From Myxocyprinus asiaticus (taxonomy: Eukaryota; Chordata; Actinopteri; Cypriniformes; Catostomidae), in assembly GCF_019703515.2 (NCBI RefSeq), contig NC_059372.1, positions 25,952,931 to 26,016,930 of the forward strand: a DNA stretch of 64,000 nt, written 5' to 3'. The notes under the pieces are model-generated. The model was given only the letters and a program-made list of their open reading frames with translations. It ran no database searches and was not told the origin of the DNA. Below are positions 1 through 10,223 of the stretch, piece by piece (the first letter of the stretch is position 1; each line of letters starts with the position of its first letter). Both the position numbers and the translations under genes were made by a program.

Positions 1-182
1 TGTATATACTATATATGTGTTATTATTTTCATTTTGTGAAACGGGGGGGGGGGGGGGGGGGGGGGTTGGCTGTGTTTAGGGGAAGGGACATAAAATTTTA
101 TAAATGTGATTCAGTGCGTGTATGCTCTGTTTGTGTAACCCTGTTTGTTCGAATCAATAAAAATGTAAAAAAAAAAAAAAAG
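1..182 (+). mobile_element. 3' tail of an L1-like LINE
   Basis: The first 180 bases end in a poly-A tract after an AATAAA-like run. They match in order the 3' end of the LINE at 42430-47570: a G-rich stretch, a GT-rich stretch, then an 'aatc(a)aaaatg' tail. Only the 3' end is in the window; the body lies to the left. The poly-G run at 44-65 may be inflated or collapsed in assembly. No coding capacity is seen. Confidence 0.6.
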
Positions 183-1233
183 ATTGTCATTCAGGAGCAG
201 ATTCACTAAGAATGAATTGCGCATGGTAAAAGCATTGTTTATTTGCAAGTGCTTTCTGCGCTTGTTTAGCACCCGATTTACAAAATAAATTATGCAGATC
301 AGGCAACGGCTCAAATGCGCCCACAAACGTGTTGTTGCAGAAGGGCGACTTGAATTTTTTGCCTAGGGTCCCCAGAGTCCAGAGAATCGCCTCTGCAAAT
401 AATACATGAGTTTTAACAGAAGAATTCATGTAAGTGCTTTTATAAATTTATAAGCTTCACATTTCTGCCTTTAAACCCTCCAAAAATTGGCCCCATTCAC
501 TTCCATTGTAAATGTCTCATTGTAACTTCTATTTTTGCTTTTTTTAAAGAAAAGGAGGGATGAGTCAAAATAATTTTTTGTGGTAATCAACATTATGCCA
601 CAAATGCTGCTGATTAAACTTAACTTGTATTGAATCCAGAATATTCCTTTAACTAAATAAACTAAAATGCTCTTAAACAACCATTTACAGCATCAGTATG
701 ATCTGGAGAGTGGATTCCAAAAGAAAAACGAAAAACAAAACTGTGAGATATAATTTAGTAAGAATATTGTTGTTAATTTAAAAACAGGTCCACACAGAAT
801 CTGCACACTTTTTTCACATTTCTGTTCTGACTGTGGGGGAAATACTGTATATATGATATAATGTTTTAAACAGAGTGCAGAGTAAACTCATAACAGTAGC
901 TGAACGCATTATCAAATCCAAATTGTTAATATTGTACTTTTTATTGAATCAATATTATTCATAAGTATTTCCATTCCTTTCAAATGCAGTAATTCTAATA
1001 AGCAAATATGGAATGGGGAAGGTATATAGAATTCAGTGAACAACAGCTGTTGAAATTCTATAGAATTCTGCAGTCACAGATTCTGTGTACCATTATACAG
1101 GTATAACTAAATAGTAACACAATTAAACAACTGTCTTGAAATCTAATGAAGCCCTTAGAGATGTGGGGAAAAAAGATGGTTTAAACACAGATTAGTATAT
1201 AAGATGAAACAGCAGCCATCCATTCATGCTTAC
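183..1233. other. No gene seen (AT-rich, old repeat debris)
   Basis: Short frames here have no recognisable domain and no splice context. If the minus-strand usp21 locus continued downstream, its next catalytic-domain exons (zinc-ribbon and His/Asp boxes) should lie here or further left. None was recognised in this stretch. Confidence 0.4.
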
Positions 1234-1506
1234 CAACAATCTTACTGTCATCCCTGTCAAGATGTCTTTGCCACATGGCAAATGCCTCCTGAAATACTGC
1301 AGGAGTGATCAAATAAGGGATTAGGAGGATCTGAATGACTCCAGCTGAGTGTGTTCTTTTCTGCCATTTTGTCTACTCAGTACCTGAATCGAGAGTATGT
1401 TGGTTCCTTTATTTCAATAACTGCAGGTCGTTTAGAAGGACGACGGTTAATTTCTGCGTGTAGCCTGTCCAGAAGGAAACGTAAGAACTCCTGAGCATCT
1501 TGCTGA

Positions 1507-1537
1507 CTGTGTGTGTGTGTGTGTGTGTGTGTGTGGG
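1507..1537. repeat. (TG)n microsatellite abutting a splice acceptor
   Basis: About 14 TG units. On the minus strand this reads as (CA)n running directly into the CAG acceptor of the usp21-like exon 1384-1506, replacing the usual polypyrimidine tract. Confidence 0.9.
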
Positions 1538-1607
1538 AAAATGGGTAGATTATTTGATTATAACATGCATATATGTACATAGCAATTGCAAATAATACTG
1601 ACAAAAT

Positions 1608-2011
1608 TTAAAGGTGCACTCAGTAGCTTTTTGTTTGTCGTCTTGGACTAACACTAACACCTAGGGGCGTGGATGCAGCATCAAACAAACACAATAGTTT
1701 TTAGCAACTGATGTCATTGTATAAATTCACTATACACAGTCAGCCATGATTACTTTAATCAATGAGTGAAAGGGTCCAATAACAGTGGCTGTTACTGAGA
1801 TAAAGCAAGTAGTTTTTAGCTGGTGATGTGATTCTAACTTGGAAGCCCCCATTTGCAGACCCTCTCCATGTAGAATAAAACAGCTTTTATAAAGTTACTG
1901 ATATGACAGGAGACTAAGTGGTCATGATTTTATACATGTTTCAAATTTACTTATCATTTCTTTAGGAGAAAAACATTTTAGTGAGGAAAAAATTACTGAC
2001 TGCACCTTTAA
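1608..2011. mobile_element. TIR MITE, about 400 bp, TTAA ends
   Basis: The left end (ttaaaggtgcactcagtag) is repeated inverted at the right end (ctgactgcacctttaa). Both edges are TTAA, as for TTAA-targeting cut-and-paste elements. There is no coding capacity. It lies in the usp21-like intron between exons 2125-2239 and 1384-1506. Confidence 0.7.
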
Positions 2012-2509
2012 TACACAAACATATTTAACACATTGAGCTCATCACAGACCAGTATCAAAGTTGTAAGTATACAAATTAATAACATATGAATTAACATATA
2101 ACAACATATTAGTTTTGCACACACCTATACTCACTGAAGTAAGGCACTGCTTCTTTAAATATGCGATAAATCTTCCCAGGGTTAACTGTGGTTTCCCCAC
2201 CATCACAATCTCACAGGCCAGCCAAAACATTAGAGAACTCTAAAAAAAAGTCCATAACAAAAATATTTTATTTAATAGTACTGACTTGGGAAATTAAATG
2301 TAAAACACATTTAATTTAATGGTAACACTTAACAATATGGTTGTATTGGTTAAACATTAGTTAAAGGTGCTATAAGTGTTTTTTTTTTTTTTTTAAATGA
2401 CATGCAGAAAATGCTTCTATTACCTGACAGATATCACTGAAATAGGTGCCATGAAATATCACACCTGTCTTTGTAACAGCCCTAGGCTGGGTAAACAGCA
2501 GGGAAAATA

Positions 2510-3680
2510 CAATGATGAGCCAAAACATTATGATCTAATATGCTGTTGGTCCTCTGTGTGCTGCCAAAACAGCACCGACCCGCCGTGGTATGGACTCTAC
2601 AAGACCCCTGAAAGTGTCCTGTGGTATCTGGCACCAAGACATTAGCAGCAGATCCTTCAAGTCCTGTAAGTTGTAAGGTGGAGCCGCCGTGGATTGAATT
2701 TGTTGGTCCAGCACATCCCACAGATGCTCAGTCGGATTGAGATCTGGGGAATTTGGAGGCCAGGGAACACCTTGAACTCTTCATAATGTCCCTTAAACCA
2801 TTCCCGAACAATGTGTGCAGTGTGGCAGAGCGCATTATCCTGCTGAAAGAGGCCACTGCCATTAGGGAATACCATTTCCATGAAGGGGTATACCTGGTTT
2901 GCAGCAATGTTTAGGTTGGTGGCACGTGTTAAATTGACGCCCACATGAATGGCTGGACCCAGGGTTTCCTAGCAGAACATTGCCCAGAGCATCACACTCC
3001 CTCCACCGGCTTGTTGTCTTCCTACAGTGCATCCTGGTGCCATCACTTCCCCGGGTAAATGGCGCACATGTACATGGCCGTCCGCGTGCTGTAAAAGAAA
3101 ATGGGACTCCAAGGTCCAGTTCCGACGCTCGCGTGGTGCTTTCGACTGTGGACAGGGGTCATCATGGGCACTCTGACCGGTCTGTGGCTACTTAGCTCCA
3201 TACGCAGCAGGGTGCGATGCACTGTGTGTTGTGGCACATTCCTCCTGTAACATCATAAACATTTTCTGTGACTTGTGCCACAGTAGACCCTCTGTCAGTT
3301 CAGACCAGATGGGATAGCCTTCGTTGCCTTCGCTCATCGATGAGCTTTGGGAGCCCAAATCCCTGTCGCCAGTTTGTGGTTTGTCCCTCCTCGGACCACT
3401 GTCGTTAAGTACTCACCACTGCTGACCAGGAACACCCCACAAGCCTTGCCGTTTCAGAGATGCTCTGACCCAGTCGTATGGCCATAACAATTTGGCCCTT
3501 GTCAAATTCACTCAGGTCTTTACTCCTGCCCATTTCTCCTGCATTCAACATGTTGACTACGAGAACTGATTGTCCGCTTACCATCAAATCTGCCCAGACC
3601 TTGACATGTGGCCTTGTTAGGAGATGATCAACGTTATTCGCTTCACCTGTGAGTGCTCATAATGTTTTGGCTCATCAACG
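2510..3680 (-). mobile_element. Degenerate Tc1-like transposon
   Basis: Inverted ends containing 'gatgagccaaaacattatga' border 1171 bp, flanked by TA at 2508-2509 and 3681-3682. Minus-strand transposase fragments are readable: an N-terminal helix-turn-helix part near 3405-3587 ([16 protein letters not shown]) and a C-terminal QQDNALCHTA part near 2657-2944. Frameshifts and stops separate them, so no active protein is expected. It lies within the large usp21-like intron 2240-5921. Confidence 0.88.
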
Positions 3681-3823
3681 TATGTCCGTGGGCCGTGGTC
3701 AGATCATTTGTTTAGCCAATCAGAAGATTTTTGTGTGTCGATCGTTGTACGCATTCACAGGGCAGCCAATATATGCTTGTATAAATGTCAGTACTATGTG
3801 CTGCTCACATAGTACCAGGGGTA

Positions 3824-4057
3824 AGGGGCAGTGGTGGCTCAGCAGTAAAGGCTCTGAGTTACTGATCAGAAGGTCAGGGGTTCAAGCCCCAGCACTGCCA
3901 AGATGCCACTGTTGGGCCCTTGACCCTATCTGCTCTAGGGATGCTGTAACATGGCTGACCCTGCACTCTGACCCCATCTTAGCTGGGATATGTGGAAAAA
4001 AAAAGAATTTCACTGTGTATGTATAATGTGTGATAAATAAATACAAAATTATTATTA
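3824..4057 (+). mobile_element. tRNA-derived SINE
   Basis: The 5' part has Pol III promoter boxes: an A box in 'gtggctcagcagtaaaggc' and a B box in 'ggggttcaagcccc'. A non-tRNA body and an A/T-rich tail follow (ataaataaatac). The tRNA part does not fold as an intact tRNA and continues into unrelated sequence, so this is a SINE and not a tRNA gene. Confidence 0.82.
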
Positions 4058-4327
4058 TGCTCCCAAGAAACGCTCATGGTCAGACAGCAAAATGCAGGGC
4101 ACTTTTGCACATGGTATTTCAGTTCATATACCTGATTGTTATTCATTAACCACAAGCAATCAGTTTTAGCAGGCACAATCAGTGCTGAAATTGCACTGCG
4201 TCTTGAGTATTTAAATGAAGTCATTGTCATTCCTTTCTGCATAAAGAAACACCTCCTTTCTATGTAAATTAGACTCATTATAGTGCTTCATTCATAAAAA
4301 TTGCCTAGCACAATTTACATTGCGCTA

Positions 4328-5190
4328 TAGAGCTGTTCAGCTTGTAGTCCAAAAACCCGGAAGAGAATTCGCCATGGGTTCCCTCAGGATTTTCCTATGG
4401 GTTTTTATAATGGGGTTTCTGAACTTATGTGTAAAATAAGGTCTGTGGTAAACATTACTTGACGTTACGTGGACGTTTTGTTTTATGTGGTGGGAATTCT
4501 GTAATAAAAGTCTCAAAGACTGCGGTGCCTTTCTAATAAGTATTTAATGAACACACTTGCAAGGTGGACTCAAAACCATACAGAGACTCTAACTCCGACT
4601 GGTAGTGAGCAATGAAACCTTCAAATTCTCTAGCTTATATGGGCACTAGGATGCCTTCACCCTGCATTTCTGATAACGGATTGACATAGACAGCCGCAGC
4701 TGTGGTCAGCTGCTCCCACCCTTGTGACAGCTCTAACCTCCTCAACTTGTCTTTTTCAGTTATTTGTTAGATAAGCAACAGGAGGCAGGGGTAGTGCAAG
4801 GCCACTCTGTCTCCACAGGTGCAGGGAGTGTGAGTTCACTCATGCACACAGAGAGAAAAATAGAAAACACACAGTATATTAATATATTCACTTAAAACCT
4901 AATGTATGATTGTGATTACACATTACTTAGTATACAGTATTAAAATTTCTGTTACATTCTACAGCATAAATTACACACAGTCATACCTCAATGGTGAATT
5001 TTGAAGCCGTATTGAATTGCATGCTTTTTCTAAAAAACGCACGGCGGCTTCTAAATTCACGTTTGAGGTATGAAAGTGTGTAATTTATGTTGTAGAACAA
5101 AATGTCCACGTATCGTCAAACAATGTTTAACCCATGGCGAATTAGACTTCCGGGTTTGCCTACAAATTGACGTCGCAGCTGAACAGTTCT
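4328..5190. mobile_element. Foldback (inverted-repeat) element
   Basis: An outer arm near 4330-4385 (gctgttcag, cccggaag, gaattcgccatgggt) recurs inverted near 5125-5185. Nested inside, 4960-5096 is a second palindrome whose arms both contain the inverse of 'aaattacacac..catacctcaa'. No transposase is visible. It probably moved non-autonomously. Confidence 0.65.
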
Positions 5191-5666
5191 GTTACTGCCA
5201 AATGAAACCAGGTTTTGTTTAAAAGAGATGTTTGTGTACATTTTCTTTCAAGACGCACTTTTAAAACTTGTCCTCTCGAAGTCAAGCATCCAGATGTTAA
5301 AAAAACTATCGAGGCACAAAAGAATAATATCTTGCATTTTAAGTAATTGCCTCTCAGTTTCTGCCATTCTTGTATTGTGGATCTTATGCGCGGCCGCGCA
5401 ACTGCAGCTCGCAGCACAAAGGGAACATTACCTCGACCCTGAAAGCGCGTCCATGGCCACACGATAAAGTTTGAGCACTCGAGATTTCGCACAGCAAAGT
5501 AAATAAGACTCATTGTCCATGTTCTTTGTTGTAGTTCTCTTAATATGCATCTTTTGCAGATTTTCCAAGCACCAGAGATTAAACTAAACTATCAAAACTG
5601 TCGCACTGCACAGCTTTGCGTCTGTCCGATCATATAGGTTGGGCAGATGAACCTTCAGGGTGGGCA

Positions 5667-5718
5667 ATGCCCACCCTAGCCCACCCGTAGACATGCCCAC
5701 CCTAGCCCACCCGTAGAC
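5667..5718. repeat. 26-bp tandem repeat, two copies
   Basis: The unit starting 'atgcccaccctagcccaccc' and ending 'gtagac' occurs twice without mismatch (5667-5692, 5693-5718), followed by a partial third start. Confidence 0.9.
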
Positions 5719-6367
5719 ATGCCCCTGGTCTGAAATGTGTTATTAGGCACAACGCAAAGTGGATATATTCACAATATGACACAGCCTCGAGTCAAAATCA
5801 TTTATTTTTTATTCATAATCCTGCTGTAAAAAAATCTATGTATTAAACCATAGATCTACCGTTCCATTACATGCCTAATAAATAATGCTACAAAGACAGC
5901 TGAAGTGTTCCCAGCACCCACCATTCATAAGAACAGGCTCTTGTTTGGAGTGCTTGTCCTGAAGGTACACTTTCATCAGACAGCAGTCCCGAAGACTACG
6001 AGTGTGAGAGAGACACTGCACTATGGCATTGAGGAAACACTGCAAAGGAATCAAAATATACATATGAGAGAGATATAGTTCAGAGAGAAATGGTGAATAT
6101 AATTTTCTATCGTATACATAAGCACCAAAACTTATTTACAGTGTTTCCAACGTTACGCAGTCCAACTTGTCCACTGCCCAGTTGGAGCTCTTTCTGTAAA
6201 GTGAAAAATGTGACAGCAAATGATTGTTAGTGTGACTTGCTTAATTACATCACAATCAATAACAGGTTTGCCATTTACTGTCCCTGCATGCAATGACTGA
6301 GTGTCCATTTACAGAGCTGTAATCTATTAACAGAAGGGAGGGAAGAAACTACCACGAATGACACTTA

Positions 6368-7615
6368 CACTATATTGCCAAAAGTATTCGCTCACCCATC
6401 CAAATAATTGAATTCAGGTGTTCCAATCACTTCCATGGCCACAGGTGTATAAAATGAAGCACCTAGGCATGCAGACTGCTTCTACAAACATTTGTGAAAG
6501 AATGGGCCTCTCTCAGGAACTCAGTGAATTCCAGCATGGTACTGTGATAGGATGCCACCTGTGCAACAAGTCCAGTCGTGAAATTTCCTCGCTACTAAAT
6601 ATTCCACAGTCAACTGTCAGTGGTATTATAACAAAGTGGAAGCGATTGGGAATGACAGGAACTCAGCCACGAAGTGGTAGGCCACGTAAAATGACAGAGC
6701 AGGGTCAGCGGATGCTGAGGCGCATAGTGCGCAGAGGTCGCCAACTTTCTGCAGAGTCAATCGCTACAGATCTCCAAAGTTCATGTGGCCTTCAGATTAG
6801 CTCAAGAACAGTGCATAGAGAGCTTCATGGAATGGGTTTCCATGGCCGAGCAGCTGCATCCAAGCCATACATCACCAAGTGCAATGCAAAGCGTCGGATG
6901 CAGTGGTGTAAAGCACGCCACCACTGGACTCTAGAGCAGTGGAGACGCGTTCTATGGAGTGACGAATCACGCTTCCCCATCTGGCAATCTGATGGACGAG
7001 TCTGGGTTTGGCGGTTGCCAGGAGAACGGTACTTGTCTGACTGCATTGTGCCAACTGTGAAGTTTGGTGGAGGGGGGATTATGGTGTGGGGTTGTTTTTC
7101 AGGAGCTGGTCTTGGCCCCTTAGTTCCAGTGAAAGGAACTCTGAATGCTTCAGCATACCAAGAGATTTTGGACAATTCCACGCTCCCAACTTTGTGGGAA
7201 CAGTTTGGGGATGGCCCCTTCCTGTTCCAACATGACTGCGCACCAGTGCACAAAGCAAGGTCCATAAAGACATGGATGAGCAAGTTTGGTGTGGAAGAAC
7301 TTGACTGGCCTGCACAGAGTCCTGACCTCAACCCGATAGAGCATCTTTGGGATGAATTAGAGCGAAGACTGCGAGCCAGGCCTTCTCGTCCAACATCAGT
7401 GTCTGACCTCACAAATGCGCTTCTGGAAGAATGGTCAAAAATTCCCATAAACACACTCCTAAACCTTGTGGAAAGCCTTCCCAGAAGAGTTGAAGCTGTT
7501 ATAGCTGCAAAGGGTGGGCCGACATCATATTAAACCCTATGGATTAAGAATGGGATGTCACTTAAGTTCATATGTGTCTAAAGGCAGATGAGCGAATACT
7601 TTTGGCAATATAGTG
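6368..7615 (+). mobile_element. Full-length Tc1-like transposon, apparently intact
   Basis: A 1248-bp element is flanked by TA on both sides (6366-6367, 7616-7617). Its 27-bp terminal inverted repeats (6368-6394 and 7589-7615, beginning cactatattgccaaaag) match perfectly. The interior holds one open transposase frame. Perfect ends and an unbroken frame suggest recent insertion. It lies antisense to the usp21-like locus, just upstream of exon 6140-6193. Confidence 0.95.
6454..7533 (+). CDS. Tc1-family transposase, intact ORF
   Basis: This encodes a Tc1/mariner DDE transposase, which cuts the element at its inverted ends and inserts it at TA. The frame is open from 6418; the first in-frame ATG is 6454 (359 residues). 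An ATG at 6502 ([13 protein letters not shown], 343 residues) fits the usual family length of about 340 and may be the true start. An N-terminal paired-like helix-turn-helix ([19 protein letters not shown]) is followed by a GRPRK linker and a second DNA-binding part. The catalytic triad is visible: Asp in LWSDESRF, Asp in [11 protein letters not shown] and Glu in [15 protein letters not shown], the DD34E layout. The glycine-rich box [10 protein letters not shown] is present. No stop or frameshift interrupts it. Confidence 0.93.
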   Translation: MKHLGMQTASTNICERMGLSQELSEFQHGTVIGCHLCNKSSREISSLLNIPQSTVSGIITKWKRLGMTGTQPRSGRPRKMTEQGQRMLRRIVRRGRQLSAESIATDLQSSCGLQISSRTVHRELHGMGFHGRAAASKPYITKCNAKRRMQWCKARHHWTLEQWRRVLWSDESRFPIWQSDGRVWVWRLPGERYLSDCIVPTVKFGGGGIMVWGCFSGAGLGPLVPVKGTLNASAYQEILDNSTLPTLWEQFGDGPFLFQHDCAPVHKARSIKTWMSKFGVEELDWPAQSPDLNPIEHLWDELERRLRARPSRPTSVSDLTNALLEEWSKIPINTLLNLVESLPRRVEAVIAAKGGPTSY

Positions 7616-7871
7616 TACCTCACTGAAGAAGGGGTGGGGAACACATACAGTACATGTGTCAAAACACATGCACATTACTCTTTTTTTAATATATGATTTT
7701 TTTTTATTACGTTTTAATTGGTTTGAATACAGGCTGAGCCATTTATTTCCAGAATATAAGAACTGAACGGAATAGGCCTATAATGCCTGTCTCAGTGTAC
7801 GTATCAAAACGTACTAACACGTCAGTAAGGGGTCACGTCATAATGCGCCAGATGGATTATCTCAGTCTCAC
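7616..7871. other. No feature seen
   Basis: AT-rich sequence between the Tc1 element and the exon-like ORF at 7872-8061, with a poly-T run near 7681-7700. Nothing coding was recognised. Confidence 0.5.
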
Positions 7872-8061
7872 CTCGTCTGTCACTAGTAGTAGTCCCATGA
7901 TGGATGTGTATAGTACAGACTGTGAGATGTCCATGTTTTGTGGCTGAAGGCCATTTTGCATGACTAAAGTGCGGCACAAGGCCTGACACGAGTTATCCAT
8001 GGCAGTGGATTCAGCTCCTGGCATTATTGCTTCTTCATGTAACACAACCTCACCAATAAAC
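7872..8061 (-). CDS. Exon-like ORF, function not recognised
   Basis: A 190-base open stretch on the minus strand has a good acceptor (tttttttcacag) and a good donor (GAG|gtgagac). It gives 63 residues after one leading base, including MDNSCQALCRTLVMQNG and SVLYTSIMGLLLVTDE. The family was not recognised. It ends in phase 0, which matches the phase of the next minus-strand exon (6140-6193, usp21-like), so it could be an upstream exon of that locus. It does not resemble the low-complexity N-terminus I know for mammalian USP21, so it could also belong to another gene between net1 and usp21. Confidence 0.45.
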
Positions 8062-8109
8062 CTGTGAAAAAAAATTATATCTGTATTGAAAGCTCCTGTC
8101 CATTATTTA

Positions 8110-8150
8110 CAGTGGCTCCAATAAGTATTTGGACACTTACGCCACACAGT
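8110..8150 (+). mobile_element. Orphan Tc1-type inverted end
   Basis: 'cagtggctccaataagtatt' followed by 'tggacactta' is a Tc1-type terminus. A similar end in inverse orientation occurs at 10927-10972. No second end or transposase lies nearby, so this is a truncated remnant. Confidence 0.5.
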
Positions 8151-9981
8151 ACAAATCTATGCAATGTACTGCATTCAACAAAGTATCAATCCAAGTGACT
8201 TCTGCCAACAAATGATGCTAGAACTTTTCTCAGAACCTTATTTTTCTGAGCCATTTTTGCAATTACTTTCTGGTCCCAAGGTCATTTTTAGTGGACGTAT
8301 GAAATCAGTTCCCTTCAAGTTCACACAAGTGTCCTATCGGGATAACCACATCAGTTGTTACAGCATGATCTCATTAGGATTCATAGCTACATAAAATGTG
8401 ATTCTATCACATTCAGGTTCATAACTATGGACATGTGTGAAAAAAGTTAACATGCGTAAGTGTTACCGTAAGAAGCTATTTCTACATAATCTGACCCTTA
8501 AAAATGACTTTCTTTTGTGTAACAATGTAGTCAAGTTGATTCAGTCATATCCCTGCTAAAAAATACAATAGAAACAATCACAGAAATTCTAATGGTTATA
8601 ATGGAAATTGTATTGGTTTTACTGGAAACTATACTGGCAATGTGTTGGCATTTGTTGTGGCATGTAATGTCTTGTGGATGCAATAAGGAACCAATACATA
8701 TCTGTAATGGAAACCAATACAAACAAAGTCCAATGGCAATGTGTGGCTCAGAATACACTATACTACATTTTTAGGTTAACTGACAAAAATGTTTTACACT
8801 AACTTTTATTTCCACTAACTTGGAAAACCAAAAATCATTCAAATACTTTGTCTTAATTTTGATCTATTATTTTATCATTTAAAACCAGTGTACAGTAAGA
8901 AAACATTGATGGTGAGAAAAACGTATAAAAAATAGAAAAGAAACTGTAATTATACTTTTATAATTATATTTTTTGTTAAAAATAACATTTTGAAAAGGCA
9001 ACTTTCTCATAAGAAAAAAAAAGTATGTGTTACAAAAATGATCACATAAACATGTACTCACCATTCTTAGAAACCTTCAATAGTTTTCTGATTGAGGATC
9101 AATAAGAGCCGTGTTTTGGTTCATCTGAACATCAGTCCAGTTTTGTAATTTGTAACAAATCATTTACTTTCCTCTCATTGCTCCTGCTGTTCACCTGGCT
9201 GTCATGTTGCTGTGTTTGCTAACTAGCTTTAATCATCCCTAATCTTTTCTTTCTCCTTTTAGGACCTTCTGTATTTAGCCTGTGCTTAAGAGAGCTTCTC
9301 CTCCACAAGCCACTAACTGCCAGGATATTAAACTGCTAAGTACGTCAGCATAAATATTTATGTTAATAGGTAGTCTTACTTATTGTTAAAATGGCAGGTC
9401 ACTTCTGTGTAGCCTATAAAAAATTTGCATACAGATGATATTCTCAACCTTGTTCTGTTTGAAAACTAAATAGGTCCATATTTATGGAAGTTGTCAGTTT
9501 ATTGAAAATAAAATGGTAACCATTATGCATTGTAGGGAAAAAAGGAGCAAATACATTTTAAAAATGCCCAAGCAAACATTTAAATTAAGAGAAATGACAA
9601 ATAAAAGCATTCTGGCTACATTCAGGTTATATCTTAAAAAAAAAAAAACTTTAAGTACCATTACCTCTAACGCTGCAAAGTACGATGAAAAGCGTAGCCA
9701 CATACAGTACAACATTAGTTACCGTTTAGATTGCACCAATCTTCTTGTTTATTAACCAGATCGGATGGTGAGAAATAAGGTAACAATTAAGAGGAACAAG
9801 GAATTGCGAGTTGGTCCTCATGTCCAATATATAGGCTTCTTTGTTCAACAAATATCACACAACATTCCCAATGTAAATTAAACAGGTTAAGCAAGAAGCA
9901 TAAATTGAATACAAAATGTTCCCTCCATGAGACATCTGGCACCAGCAAACATCCACATATGAAGAATACACACATATATCT

Positions 9982-10059
<78 letters not shown>

Positions 10060-10223
10060 TGTCTATTGCAACATGAAGTTCTGCTTACAGTTTTCTATAT
10101 AGAGTGTGTGACAGCGACTGGGTGAAGTAATTTATCCTGAGACAGGTAGCTATCATTGTAACAGTACAAGGGCTTTCTGTTTGTCGATGAACTACAGAAC
10201 TGGACAGCAGTGTAAGCCCTGGC
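8151..10223. other. Region downstream of net1, no further gene seen
   Basis: On the minus strand this follows the net1 stop codon, so its right-hand part is probably net1 3' UTR. Candidate minus-strand AATAAA signals lie near 9748-9753 and 9499-9504. The rest is AT-rich and low in coding signal, with a repeat-like stretch at about 8550-8720. Confidence 0.45.
9968..10063. repeat. (TATC)n/(TA)n microsatellite
   Basis: Several 'tatatc' units grade into a pure TA tract. The overlapping IYIYIY reading frames are repeat artefacts. It sits in the probable net1 3' UTR. Confidence 0.95.

Larger units (their letters stand above)
1234..6193 (-). pseudogene. usp21: Ubiquitin-specific protease 21-like, partial and disrupted
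   Basis: USP21 is a cysteine protease that removes ubiquitin. Five exons read on the minus strand: 6140-6193 (LGSGQVGLRNVGNT), 5922-6039 (CFLNAIVQCLS, starting with the catalytic Cys), 2125-2239 (VNPGKIYRIFKEAVPYFSEY), 1384-1506 (SQQDAQEFLRFLLDRLH) and 1234-1296 (AMWQRHLDRDDSKIV). All have AG/GT borders and the first four join in phase. Order and motifs follow the start of the USP21 catalytic core. Two lesions: TGA at 2211-2213 where the family has Trp (VLAGL-stop-DCDGG), and exon 1234-1296 is out of frame by two bases after the 1384-1506 donor. The catalytic His/Asp half is not in the window. It could be a real gene with sequence errors, or a decaying duplicate. Family identity is surer than pseudogene status. 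Confidence 0.68.

Noticed and set aside
2042..2230. Minus-strand frame CEIVMVGKPQLTLG as coding sequence
   Set aside because: The family match (VNPGKIYRIFKEAVPYFSEY) is in another frame of the same exon. The open frame is a shadow that avoids the TGA.
3830..3900. tRNA-like A and B boxes
   Set aside because: Part of a SINE; the sequence does not form a complete tRNA and continues into a SINE body. The same applies to 19020-19100.
6825..7454. 209-residue frame on the minus strand
   Set aside because: Antisense shadow of the Tc1 transposase, with no recognisable domain.
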